Assembly (NCBI RefSeq): GCF_014841565.1
Contig: NZ_JACYUD010000008.1
Location: 1-64,000, forward strand
Source: Rhizobium sp. CFBP 8762
Lineage (GTDB): Bacteria; Pseudomonadota; Alphaproteobacteria; Rhizobiales; Rhizobiaceae
Length of the DNA stretch: 64,000 bases
Direction of reading: 5' to 3'
Positions within the stretch are counted from its first letter, which is position 1, and the number at the start of each line of letters is the position of its first letter. This document shows, piece after piece, positions 35,513-44,275 of the stretch. The notes beneath the pieces are model-generated. The model was given only the letters and a program-made list of their open reading frames with translations, searched no databases and was not told where the DNA came from. The translations under genes and the position numbers were made by a program.

Positions 35513-35716
35513 CGCTTGGCTCCCGAGACGATTCGTTTTGGGATAGAGCCACGCGTCCACACAAAACGGGTACAGTTGCCAAAACACCCTTGACCTGACG
35601 GGCCGTTCGCGGCACGTGACAGCGCAACGGCATTTCCACTGAAAGCGGGTTGGCTTTTAAGCCTGGACAATGCGTAGAGACACGAATCTAGATTAATATC
35701 ATGACAGGAGAACACC

Positions 35717-35983
35717 ATGTCCGATGTTCACGGCGTCGTACGCGACCAGCTTCGCGCTTTTATCGAGCGGATCGAGCGGCTTGAAGAAGAGAAGAAAACC
35801 ATCGCCGACGATATCAAGGATGTGTATGGCGAAGCCAAATCAACCGGTTTCGATACGAAAATCCTGAAGAAAGTGATCGCGATCCGCAAGCAGGACCACG
35901 ATGAGCGACTGGAACAGGAAGCTATTCTGGATACCTACCTGCAAGCGCTCGGCATGGCGGTCGCTCCTGCAGACGAAGAATAA
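35717..35983 (+). CDS. gapR: GapR-family nucleoid-associated protein (DUF2312/UPF0335)
   Basis: An 88-residue, all-helical protein. The N-terminal coiled coil is '[20 protein letters not shown]', with basic residues '[20 protein letters not shown]' in the middle. This matches the DUF2312 family. The Caulobacter member GapR encircles overtwisted AT-rich DNA ahead of replication and transcription forks. AGGAGAACACC provides the ribosome site. Two GANTC methylation sites lie in the 204-base spacer upstream. The gene ends at a strong bidirectional terminator. Confidence 0.9.
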   Translation: MSDVHGVVRDQLRAFIERIERLEEEKKTIADDIKDVYGEAKSTGFDTKILKKVIAIRKQDHDERLEQEAILDTYLQALGMAVAPADEE

Positions 35984-36001
35984 GGGACTGAACACCCCAA
36001 C

Positions 36002-36033
36002 AAAAAAGCCCGCCAATTTGGCGGGCTTTTTTG
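36002..36033. terminator. Bidirectional terminator between gapR and the DUF882 gene
   Basis: AAAAAAGCCCGCC and GGCGGGCTTTTTT form a perfect 13-bp stem around AATTT, giving T-runs on both strands. Confidence 0.93.
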
Positions 36034-36050
36034 TTGATCGTCGTTTGCAA

Positions 36051-38228
36051 TCAATTCGTGCTGAACTTCTTGACTTCCATGAAGTTGACGGCGGTGCCGG
36101 TAAACCGGCCGGCGTCAGCCGTGGTGGTCTTGGCCGAGAAGCCTGCCGAGTACACGGTCGTTGGTGCCGTGCGCAGCTGCTTGCTGACGAACTGCGGTGC
36201 AGTCACCGGCTTTTTCAAGCTTTCCACGCGTCCATTGGTCAGTGCCCACTGCGAGATGATCTTCTTGTTGACCTTCGGCTCGGTGCGAATGGATGAACGG
36301 CTGGATGCTTCGGCATCCTGCTTCTTGGGACGCGCACCCTTGGATGCAGTCTCCGGTTTGGTGAAGGTGTCTTCGGACAGAACCGTTGCGGCAGGTTCCG
36401 TGGCATCCGGTGAAACGGCAGCCATCGTTTCTGGCATCGCCTCTTCGCCATCTTCAACAGCGTCAGGATTGCTCAAGGCAACCGCTTGCTCAACCGTCTG
36501 CGGTGCAGAGCTTGGAGAAGCGGACGTCTGCGCCATGGGAACAGCCGTGCGGGTCGGCGGTACTGGCGTGCGGGACGCTGGCAGGCTTGCCAGTTCCATC
36601 TCACGCGGTGCAGTCGACGCCGGAGTCCTCGGAGCGAAGGTGGGCACCGCAACGGTCGCATCAGCAACAGCAGCTAACGCCGCCTGACCGGCGGGACGCA
36701 TGGACGGCACGGGAATGAAACCCGTCACCAGGGGCGAGGTTTCGTTCATCGCAGACGCAGCGCCCATGGCAGGCGTACCGGGCGTCGCGGACGCCGTCAT
36801 CATTTCCTCGGCCGCTGCCTGCGACCCCGCCCTGGAACCCGGAAGCGTACGAAGGGCAGGAACGGGAACCGAATAGGCGGACAGATCGGCAAACTCACCA
36901 CTTGGCGTTGGCGCCACAGGCGCTGCTGCCGCCAAAGCAGCTTCGGCTGCGTTACGCGGTGGTGCAACCATGGCCACTTCCATGGCAGACTGCGTGCTGG
37001 AGCCTTGAGCTGGCGCTGCACCGTCACGGAACGCCGGACGCACGAGCGGCACAGGCGCGTTGATTGCCACTGCATTCACGGATGGTGCGGCGGACGGCTC
37101 AACAGCGGCCACAGCGACCGGTGCCTGTTCAGGCTCGGATGCTACACCGGGAAGTGTCTGCGGCTGGGTTGGCTGTACGGGAGCAACACGCGAGGGAGCC
37201 GTGCGTGTCTGCACTGGTGCAGCGCCGCCCTCGTCATCTCCACCGCCAGCGCCACTGGCTATTGCGTTGGGTTCTTCATCTTCATCCCCGCCGCGATTGA
37301 ACAGCATGGCCAGAAGGCCGCGACGCTTGGCTGTGGTAGAGCCTGTGGAGCCACCACCGGCAACTTCCACGGTGTTGGCACCAACGCGGCGCTTATAGTC
37401 GGCAACTGCCTGATCGAAGCCGGGAAGCGGCTTGCCATCGGCAGGCAGATGCATCGTCTTGCCATCGGGGAACAGACGCACGAGTTCGTTGCGGCTCATG
37501 CGCGGCCATGCGCGCACAGAGCCAACGTCCATATGCACGAAGGGCGAACCGGATGTGGGGTAGTAACCCACGCCACCGACCTGAAAGCGCATGCCAATTT
37601 CGCGCAGCGTCTTCAGCTTTACGTCCGGCAGGTAGAAGTCCATGGCCTTGCCCAGCATGTGCTGGCTACGCTTGGCCACGCCCTTGGTGCGCGAACGTAG
37701 CATATTGTTGGTGTTGGGTGAACGGTAGGCTGAAACAACGTGAATGTAATCGCGCGAGCCGGACTTGGTGTAGACTTCCCACACGAGATCAAACAGCCGT
37801 GGGTCCATCTTCGTCGGTTCGTTGCGGCGCCAGTCGCGCAGGAACCGGTTCAACTGCTGCAGACCAGCTGCATCGTAACGTCCGTTTTTCTTGAACGTGA
37901 TCGCAGCCTTTTCACCCGTATGAATAAAGTACACTTTCAGCGTGCGGGTTTCGCCACGGGCTTCCAGCGATGACGCCACGGTGAGCGGCGTCGTCAAAAT
38001 CGCGAATGTGAGCAGGCAAGCCATGGCGCGCGGTGCGTGCTTGACTGCGGCATTGCCAATGGCCTGCCACAAGCTGCGCTTGGCTGGGCCTTCTGGCTGT
38101 GTCGATCCGATCAATGTAAGCAACGTGATCCCCGTGCGATGGCCCGTTTGATAGACGGTGTCCAGTGCGGACTTTTTGGCTCTCAAATACGGTGACAGCA
38201 TGGCAAATATGCCACAGATGTCATCCAT
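36051..38228 (-). CDS. DUF882/M15-like cell-wall protein with a long low-complexity tail
   Basis: A protein of 725 residues (716 if the ATG at 38201 is used). A hydrophobic export segment ('MACLLTFAILTTPLTVASS', about residues 69-87) precedes a DUF882 domain (about 90-290), a D-Ala-D-Ala peptidase M15-like fold with the metal residues in 'SQHMLGKAMDFYL' and 'PFVHMDVG'. From about residue 290 to 640 there is an Ala/Pro/Val-rich tail with no predicted fold, then a Lys-rich stretch and a final 50-residue conserved-looking segment ending 'GTAVNFMEVKKFSTN'. Rhizobial homologues usually lack much of the tail. It may cleave peptidoglycan cross-links. Confidence 0.8.
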   Translation of the reverse strand: MDDICGIFAMLSPYLRAKKSALDTVYQTGHRTGITLLTLIGSTQPEGPAKRSLWQAIGNAAVKHAPRAMACLLTFAILTTPLTVASSLEARGETRTLKVYFIHTGEKAAITFKKNGRYDAAGLQQLNRFLRDWRRNEPTKMDPRLFDLVWEVYTKSGSRDYIHVVSAYRSPNTNNMLRSRTKGVAKRSQHMLGKAMDFYLPDVKLKTLREIGMRFQVGGVGYYPTSGSPFVHMDVGSVRAWPRMSRNELVRLFPDGKTMHLPADGKPLPGFDQAVADYKRRVGANTVEVAGGGSTGSTTAKRRGLLAMLFNRGGDEDEEPNAIASGAGGGDDEGGAAPVQTRTAPSRVAPVQPTQPQTLPGVASEPEQAPVAVAAVEPSAAPSVNAVAINAPVPLVRPAFRDGAAPAQGSSTQSAMEVAMVAPPRNAAEAALAAAAPVAPTPSGEFADLSAYSVPVPALRTLPGSRAGSQAAAEEMMTASATPGTPAMGAASAMNETSPLVTGFIPVPSMRPAGQAALAAVADATVAVPTFAPRTPASTAPREMELASLPASRTPVPPTRTAVPMAQTSASPSSAPQTVEQAVALSNPDAVEDGEEAMPETMAAVSPDATEPAATVLSEDTFTKPETASKGARPKKQDAEASSRSSIRTEPKVNKKIISQWALTNGRVESLKKPVTAPQFVSKQLRTAPTTVYSAGFSAKTTTADAGRFTGTAVNFMEVKKFSTN

Positions 38229-38385
38229 CGTTATAGTATAGTGAACAGATTACTAACAAGGCCTAAACGAAACCAGCAAAAAAGCCAAGCCAAAGGGCAT
38301 TCCAGTCTCAATGAAGGCGGTTAGCGATGGGGTGGCAAAGGGACAATTCCCTTTCTACATAAGGCAGGTTAGAAAAGGCGAAAAC

Positions 38386-40266
38386 ATGTCCGGAGTCGAT
38401 ACGATGATGAATTCCAGCCCTCTCCACGCGCAGGATGCGCACAGCGCACACAATCCCGAGCTTGGAAATCTGCCTGTCTGGAGGCTGGAAGACCTCTATT
38501 TGTCCCCTGATTCGCTTAAGTTTCGGAACGATCAGGAGCGGGCGTTGCGGGAGGCTGTGGCGTTCGAGGCCCGCTGGAAAGGCAGGCTGGAGGAAGCAGC
38601 CACTCAGACCGGCGAGAATGGGCTCGGTACCGCCGTGCGCGACATGGAGGCGCTGCAGGATTTGCTCGGTCGCCTCGGCTCCTACACTGGCCTCACCTAT
38701 TTTTCCGATACGACCAACCCGGCCAATGGCAAGCTCTACGGCGATATGCAGAGCAAAATGGTGGAAATCGGCAGCCATCTTCTGTTTTTCACGCTTGAAC
38801 TCAACCGTCTCGATGACAAGCTGATCGAAACCAGCATCGCCAACGATGCCGTATCTGCCCATTACGCGCCGTGGATCCACGATCTCCGGCTGGAAAAGCC
38901 CTACCAGCTGGATGACAGACTGGAGCAGTTGTTCATGGAGAAATCCATGACAGGTGCAGCCGCTTTCAACCGGCTGTTTGATGAGACTATGGCCGCGCTG
39001 CGCTACACAGTGGATGGGGAAGAACTGCCACTGGAAGTGACCCTGACGATGCTTCAGGATGCTGACCCCGCAAAGCGCAAGGCCGCGGCACAGGCGCTGG
39101 CTACCACGTTCAAGGCCAACATCCGCACGTTTACGCTGATCACCAACACATTGGCCAAGGACAAGGAAATTTCAGACCGCTGGCGCGGATTCGAAGATGT
39201 GGCCGACAGCATGCATCTGGGCAACCGGGTGGAGGGCCACGTGGTGGACGCGCTGGCCGCAGCCGTCAAGGAGGCTTACCCGCGCCTGTCCCACCGCTAT
39301 TATGCCATGAAAGCCAAATGGCTGGGCATGGAGCAGATGGAGTATTGGGACCGCAACGCACCCCTGCCCGAAACCTCCAACGCCATAATTTCCTGGGAAA
39401 CCGCCAAGGATACGGTTCTGTCCGCCTATAACGGCTTTGCGCCGGAAATGGCCGATATTGCCCGTCGCTTCTTTGATGAACGCTGGATCGACGCCCCCGT
39501 GCGCCCCGGCAAGGCTCCCGGCGCTTTTGCTCACCCCACCGTGCCCTCGGCCCACCCTTATGTCCTTGTCAATTACATGGGCAAGCCGCGCGATGTGATG
39601 ACGCTTGCCCATGAGTTGGGCCACGGCGTGCATCAGGTGCTGGCAGGCGGACAGGGTGCATTGATGGCATCCACGCCGCTGACGCTGGCGGAAACGGCTT
39701 CTGTTTTCGGCGAAATGCTCACCTTCCGCGCCCTTTTGGAGCGCACGCGCGATGCCCGTGAGCGCAAGGCCATGCTGGCACAGAAGGTGGAAGACATGAT
39801 TAACACCGTGGTGCGCCAGATTGCGTTCTACGAGTTTGAGCGCAAGGTCCACACCGCACGGCGCGAAGGTGAACTGACGGCCGATGCCATCGGCGAACTT
39901 TGGCTATCGGTACAGGCAGAAAGCTTAGGACCAGCCATTCGCATTTCCGAGGGCTATGAAACCTATTGGGCTTATGTGCCGCACTTCATTCACTCGCCAT
40001 TCTATGTCTACGCTTATGCGTTTGGTGATTGCCTCGTCAACTCGCTCTATGCCGTGTACCAGAATGCGGCAAGCGGCTTTCAGCAGAAGTATTTCGACAT
40101 GCTGAAAGCGGGCGGTGCCAAGCACCATTCCGAGCTGCTGAAACCGTTCGGGCTGGATGCCACAGACCCAGCCTTCTGGGCGCAGGGCCTGTCGATGATC
40201 GAGGGGCTGATCGATGAGCTGGAAGCGCTGGACAAGACTATCGACAAGGATATCAACCGCGTATGA
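38386..40266 (+). CDS. pepF: Oligoendopeptidase F
   Basis: A 626-residue M3-family zinc metallopeptidase that degrades short peptides in the cytoplasm. The zinc motif is 'TLAHELGHGVHQ' with His409, Glu410 and His413, and the third ligand Glu is in 'LAETASVFGEML' downstream. The frame stays open to 38311, but AAAGG before the ATG at 38386 favours that start. The stop codon overlaps pabB by four bases (ATGA), so it heads an operon with pabB and pabC. No functional link between the peptidase and folate synthesis is obvious. Confidence 0.93.
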   Translation: MSGVDTMMNSSPLHAQDAHSAHNPELGNLPVWRLEDLYLSPDSLKFRNDQERALREAVAFEARWKGRLEEAATQTGENGLGTAVRDMEALQDLLGRLGSYTGLTYFSDTTNPANGKLYGDMQSKMVEIGSHLLFFTLELNRLDDKLIETSIANDAVSAHYAPWIHDLRLEKPYQLDDRLEQLFMEKSMTGAAAFNRLFDETMAALRYTVDGEELPLEVTLTMLQDADPAKRKAAAQALATTFKANIRTFTLITNTLAKDKEISDRWRGFEDVADSMHLGNRVEGHVVDALAAAVKEAYPRLSHRYYAMKAKWLGMEQMEYWDRNAPLPETSNAIISWETAKDTVLSAYNGFAPEMADIARRFFDERWIDAPVRPGKAPGAFAHPTVPSAHPYVLVNYMGKPRDVMTLAHELGHGVHQVLAGGQGALMASTPLTLAETASVFGEMLTFRALLERTRDARERKAMLAQKVEDMINTVVRQIAFYEFERKVHTARREGELTADAIGELWLSVQAESLGPAIRISEGYETYWAYVPHFIHSPFYVYAYAFGDCLVNSLYAVYQNAASGFQQKYFDMLKAGGAKHHSELLKPFGLDATDPAFWAQGLSMIEGLIDELEALDKTIDKDINRV

Positions 40267-41414
40267 TGGAGCGGCCCTTTGTGCTGTTTCGCGATGACAG
40301 CGAAGACCGGGTAACGGTCTTCGCTGAACCCTTGCGCATCATTACCGCCTACACGAAAGCGGATTTCTTCCCGGCCCTGCAAGCTGTCGAAGCGGCGCAT
40401 GCAGCAGGCCACTGGCTCGCGGGCTATCTCTCCTACGAAGCGGGCTTTCTGTTTGAGCCGAAGCTGGCACCGCTGGCGGCAGAAAACCGGGCGACCCCGC
40501 TTCTGTGCTTTGGTGTCTTCGACCGTCCTCAAACGGCCCACGCTCTGGCTACGCCACGCCAGCGGGTGGAGAACGAGCCTTTTCTCACCGGGTTCCGCCC
40601 CGGTTGGGATTTCGACGCCTACCGGCAACGCTTTGACACGCTGCACCAGCATTTGCGGCAGGGAGACTGCTACCAGGGCAACCTGACGATGCCGATTCGC
40701 GCGCACTGGGCAGGCGATCCGCTGGCGGCGTTCTGGTCGCTGATCGAGCGGCAACCGGTAAAATATGGTACACTTGTCAATCTCGCCGGTCCTGTGATCC
40801 TGTCACGGTCGCCGGAACTGTTCTTTCGTGTGAAAGAGGGTTTCATCGAGACCCACCCCATGAAGGGCACGGCCAGACGCGGAGCAACGCCCCAAGACGA
40901 CGACGCCATTCGGCGAGCCCTGCTGGACGACGAAAAAACGCAGGCCGAAAACCGCATGATCGTCGATCTTCTGCGCAATGATATTTCGCGCATAACAGAA
41001 GTCGGCTCCCTCTCAGTTCCGCGGCTGTTCGACATTGAGACATACCCGACCGTCCACCAGATGGTGAGCCATGTGCACGCAAAGCTCAAGCCGGAGGTAT
41101 CGATCAGCGACATATTCGCGGCGCTTTTCCCATGCGGATCTGTAACCGGCGCACCCAAAATGCGCGCGATGGAAATTCTCCACACGCTGGAAGACGGGCC
41201 GCGCGATATCTATTGCGGTGCCATCGGCACCATCGCGCCAAGTGGCGATATGCAGTTCAATGTCGCGATCCGCACCATCACGCTGCACGAAAATGGACAC
41301 GCCGTGTTCAACGTCGGCGGCGGTATTGTGTTTGATTCAACCGCAGAGTCGGAATATGCCGAATGCCTGCTGAAAGCCCGTTTTGCGAGCGGCGACGTGG
41401 ACCTGACGGCATGA
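40263..41414 (+). CDS. pabB: Aminodeoxychorismate synthase component I
   Basis: Makes 4-amino-4-deoxychorismate from chorismate and ammonia for folate synthesis. The 383-residue protein has the chorismate-enzyme core: 'ETHPMKGTARRG', 'ENRMIVDLLRNDISRI', 'SVTGAPKMRAMEILHTLE' and 'FNVAIRTITLHENGHAVFNV', all in the right order. It lacks an N-terminal glutamine-amidotransferase domain, so a PabA/TrpG partner must be encoded elsewhere. It overlaps both pepF (ATGA) and pabC (ATGA). Confidence 0.95.
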   Translation: MMERPFVLFRDDSEDRVTVFAEPLRIITAYTKADFFPALQAVEAAHAAGHWLAGYLSYEAGFLFEPKLAPLAAENRATPLLCFGVFDRPQTAHALATPRQRVENEPFLTGFRPGWDFDAYRQRFDTLHQHLRQGDCYQGNLTMPIRAHWAGDPLAAFWSLIERQPVKYGTLVNLAGPVILSRSPELFFRVKEGFIETHPMKGTARRGATPQDDDAIRRALLDDEKTQAENRMIVDLLRNDISRITEVGSLSVPRLFDIETYPTVHQMVSHVHAKLKPEVSISDIFAALFPCGSVTGAPKMRAMEILHTLEDGPRDIYCGAIGTIAPSGDMQFNVAIRTITLHENGHAVFNVGGGIVFDSTAESEYAECLLKARFASGDVDLTA

Positions 41415-42037
41415 ACGATTTTGTGCTGATTGAGACGCTTGGCTGGAACCCGCAAACCGGGTTTTCGTGCCTGCCCTTGCATCTGGCTCGGCTGTTTCAT
41501 TCGGCGCAAGCACTCGGTTTCCCCCCGCCGCTCACGGCTGAATCCCGGCTTAAGGCCGCTGTGAGCGAAGCAAAGAGCCACGCACGCCTGCGGCTGACTT
41601 TGGCCACTGACGGCACAATATCCGTGACCGTCACACCCTATATACCTTTACCCAACGGCACCGTGTGGACTGTGAAACTTGCCGCCACACGCCTGACGTC
41701 CGCTGATCCCCTGATCCGACACAAGACCAGCCGCCGCGCCGTCTACGAGGCCGCCCGCGCGGAGTTTTCCACCCAGGAAGCAAACGAGGTTTTGCTGTGC
41801 AACGAAGACGGTCTGGTGTGTGAAGGCACCTTCACCTCGCTGTTTGCGCGCAAAAACCATGGCCCTCTAAAGACGCCGCCGTTGGCAAACGGCCTGCTGG
41901 CAGGCGTTCTGCGCCAGTCGCTTCTGAAAGACGGTAAGGCGGTTGAGCAGACACTCACCATCGCGGATTTAGCAACGCATACGCTTTTTGTCGGCAATTC
42001 TTTGCGCGGTCTTATCCCTGTAAAGATTAACCTATAG
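41411..42037 (+). CDS. pabC: Class IV aminotransferase, 4-amino-4-deoxychorismate lyase-like
   Basis: A 208-residue PLP-fold class IV protein. 'RHKTSRRAVYEAARAEF' holds the PLP Lys (in HKTSRR), 'ANEVLLCNEDGLVCEGTFTS' the conserved Glu, and 'ANGLLAGVLRQSLLKDGKAV' the phosphate loop. PabC releases pyruvate to give p-aminobenzoate. At 208 residues it is about 60 shorter than E. coli PabC, mostly in the N-terminal region; such short rhizobial homologues are common. It overlaps pabB by ATGA, so it completes a coupled pabBC pair. Confidence 0.88.
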   Translation: MNDFVLIETLGWNPQTGFSCLPLHLARLFHSAQALGFPPPLTAESRLKAAVSEAKSHARLRLTLATDGTISVTVTPYIPLPNGTVWTVKLAATRLTSADPLIRHKTSRRAVYEAARAEFSTQEANEVLLCNEDGLVCEGTFTSLFARKNHGPLKTPPLANGLLAGVLRQSLLKDGKAVEQTLTIADLATHTLFVGNSLRGLIPVKINL

Positions 42038-42090
42038 GAGACAGGGGGCATGGTCGCCTCTTTATTGTGACAGGGAACTATGCTCTACGA

Positions 42091-42116
42091 GGTTGTGCGG
42101 ATGCCGCAACCTTTTG
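42091..42116 (+). terminator. Terminator after pabC
   Basis: GGTTG and CAACC with an inner CGG/CCG pairing (two-base bulge), followed by TTTTG. Moderate strength. Confidence 0.6.
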
Positions 42117-42167
42117 CGCCCGCTGATCTTCCAACGCTTGACTGAAAACTCCAGGAGAATGCACTAA

Positions 42168-43610
42168 ATGGCAGAAACGAACCACCCGGTTTATGGCGAA
42201 ATCACAGGCCCGGTCGTGATGATCGGCTTTGGCTCTATTGGTCGCGGCACGCTGCCGCTGATCGAGCGTCATTTCAAATTCGACAAAAACCGGATGGTCG
42301 TGATCGAACCGCGAGACGACACCACTGGCATTCTGGAAAGCCATGGTATTCGCCACATCAAGGAAGCCGTGACCAAGGACAACTACAAGGCGCTGTTAAA
42401 GCCCCTGTTGACCGAAGGTGACGGTCAGGGTTTCTGCGTCAACCTGTCGGTTGATACCGGATCGCTGGATTTGATGAAGCTCTGCCGCAAGCTGGATGTG
42501 CTGTATATCGATACGGTGGTCGAGCCATGGCTCGGCTTCTACTTCGATGGCGATGCTGATAATTCCGAGCGCACCAATTACGCGCTGCGCGAAACCGTGC
42601 GCCATGAGAAGAAGAAGCATCCCGGCGGCACCACCGCTGTTTCCTGCTGCGGGGCAAACCCCGGCATGGTGTCGTGGTTCGTCAAGCAAGCGCTGGTCAA
42701 CCTTGCCAACGATCTTGAGCTGACATTCGACGAGCCCGCAACGGACGACCGTGAAGGCTGGGCCAAGCTGATGAAAAAGACTGGCGTCAAGGGCATTCAC
42801 ATTGCCGAGCGCGATACCCAGCGCGCCAGAGACCCCAAGCCACTGAACACGTTCTGGAATACATGGTCGGTCGAAGGCTTTATTGCCGAAGGCTTGCAAC
42901 CTGCCGAACTTGGCTGGGGCACCCATGAAGAGTGGATGCCGAAGACTGCCAAAAAGCAGAAAAAAGGCCCGAAATCCGCAATCTATCTGGAACAGGCTGG
43001 TGCCAATACCCGCGTGCGCACATGGTGCCCTACCCCCGGCCCGCAATATGGTTTTCTCGTCACCCACAACGAGGCGGTGTCGATCTCCGATTACTACACG
43101 GTGATCAAGGACGATGAGGTCAACTATCGCCCCACCGTCAACTATGCCTATCACCCCTGCAATGATGCCGTGCTGTCGCTGCATGAAATGTTCGGCAATG
43201 GCGGCAACGCGCAACCGGTGCAGCATGTGCTGCACGAGGACGAACTGGTTGATGGCATCGATGAACTGGGCGTGCTGCTCTACGGCCACGACAAGAACGC
43301 CTACTGGTACGGCTCCCGCTTGTCGCTGGAAGAGGCGCGCGCACTGGCACCCTATCAGAACGCAACCGGGTTGCAGGTTTCCTCCGCCATTCTGGCCGGC
43401 ATGGTCTACGCGCTGGAAAACCCGAAAGCCGGTATCGTCGATACCGACGAGATCGACTACAAGCGCTGCCTTGAAGTGCAGGCACCGTATCTTGGCCCCG
43501 TTGAAGGCCATTATACCGACTGGACGCCGCTGGACGGTCGCCCCGGCCTGTTCCCGGAGGATCTGGATAGCAAGAACCCCTGGGCGTTCCGCAACATTCT
43601 GGTGCGCTAA
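42168..43610 (+). CDS. hss: Homospermidine synthase
   Basis: Forms homospermidine from two putrescines using NAD, the main long polyamine in many rhizobia. The 480-residue protein has the Rossmann start 'GPVVMIGFGSIGRGTLPLIE', and 'CGANPGMVSWFVKQAL' near 160 with the family catalytic region. The 'VRTWCPTPGPQYGFLVTHNE' block is characteristic of bacterial HSS. Its ribosome site is AGGAG. A leader region of 130 bases precedes it but no recognised polyamine-responsive riboswitch was seen. A strong hairpin terminator follows. Confidence 0.94.
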   Translation: MAETNHPVYGEITGPVVMIGFGSIGRGTLPLIERHFKFDKNRMVVIEPRDDTTGILESHGIRHIKEAVTKDNYKALLKPLLTEGDGQGFCVNLSVDTGSLDLMKLCRKLDVLYIDTVVEPWLGFYFDGDADNSERTNYALRETVRHEKKKHPGGTTAVSCCGANPGMVSWFVKQALVNLANDLELTFDEPATDDREGWAKLMKKTGVKGIHIAERDTQRARDPKPLNTFWNTWSVEGFIAEGLQPAELGWGTHEEWMPKTAKKQKKGPKSAIYLEQAGANTRVRTWCPTPGPQYGFLVTHNEAVSISDYYTVIKDDEVNYRPTVNYAYHPCNDAVLSLHEMFGNGGNAQPVQHVLHEDELVDGIDELGVLLYGHDKNAYWYGSRLSLEEARALAPYQNATGLQVSSAILAGMVYALENPKAGIVDTDEIDYKRCLEVQAPYLGPVEGHYTDWTPLDGRPGLFPEDLDSKNPWAFRNILVR

Positions 43611-43635
43611 CTCTGCTATTCGTTGCAATTTCGAC

Positions 43636-43665
43636 ACGCCCGCAGATCAACTCTGCGGGCGTTTC
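43636..43665 (+). terminator. Terminator of hss
   Basis: ACGCCCGCAG and CTGCGGGCGT form a 10-bp stem around ATCAACT, followed by TTC. Confidence 0.8.
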
Positions 43666-43762
43666 GCGTTAACGTTTCAAAGTCTTGCATTCATCTTGAG
43701 GCCGCGTCATGGTTTGTTCCAAGGAATCGGCCGCCGTGCCAGCCATACCGGAGCTTAGCGTC

Positions 43763-44134
43763 ATGACACTGAACGTAAAAATCGCCCTGATCGGCCTCGC
43801 CGCCACCCTCGCATCCTGCCAGACAGCGCCGCGTCAGGAGGTAGCCTCGCTGCCACCCGTTCGTCAGGCCGCAGGTGTTGAAGGCTCGTGGGCCGACCCC
43901 AACGGCATCGTTTCCACCTTCAATGGCGGTACGTTCTCCACACGCACAACGGACACCAACCAGTTGCTGGCATCCGGTAACTACACCAACCGCTTGCCCA
44001 AGCTGGTGGAAATCAACATGACCTCGCTGGTGCGCAACACCCAGTCCAAGGTCAATTGCTCGCTGGTGACACCAAACCAGTTGAACTGCACGACCGACAG
44101 CGGCGCACAGTTCTCGCTGACCCGTCGCGGCTGA
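43763..44134 (+). CDS. omp10: Omp10-like outer membrane lipoprotein
   Basis: A 123-residue lipoprotein. The signal peptide 'MTLNVKIALIGLAATLASCQ' ends at the lipobox Leu-Ala-Ser-Cys. The mature part resembles Brucella Omp10: 'GVEGSWADPNGIVSTFNGGT' (with a Trp-Asp/Asn-Pro), 'TDTNQLLASGNYTNRLPKLV' and 'KVNCSLVTPNQLNCTTDSGA' with two cysteines. Omp10 is a virulence-associated surface lipoprotein in Brucella. I chose the ATG at 43763, directly before the signal peptide; the frame is open to 43709. It ends at a strong terminator. Confidence 0.9.
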   Translation: MTLNVKIALIGLAATLASCQTAPRQEVASLPPVRQAAGVEGSWADPNGIVSTFNGGTFSTRTTDTNQLLASGNYTNRLPKLVEINMTSLVRNTQSKVNCSLVTPNQLNCTTDSGAQFSLTRRG

Positions 44135-44162
44135 GCTGGCCGATTGTCAATGGATCGTCATA

Positions 44163-44190
44163 AAGCCCCCGTTTCGGGGGCTTTTTTTGT
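44163..44190 (+). terminator. Terminator of omp10
   Basis: AAGCCCCC and GGGGGCTT pair around GTTTC and are followed by TTTTTT. Confidence 0.9.
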
Positions 44191-44275
44191 ATGACCCCAA
44201 CAGCAGTCACCATTTCCCCTTGCAAATCGCCCTTTGCTGATAAACGATCTCACCATAGCAAATGGGGTAATATCT

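Noticed and set aside
35513-35716. Two GANTC (CcrM) sites upstream of gapR as a cell-cycle promoter signal.
   Set aside because: Two such sites in 200 bases are expected to occur by chance often enough; without comparative data they are only suggestive.
42396-43637. A 413-codon minus-strand open frame opposite hss.
   Set aside because: It covers homospermidine synthase antisense and carries no motif; the sense gene is unambiguous.
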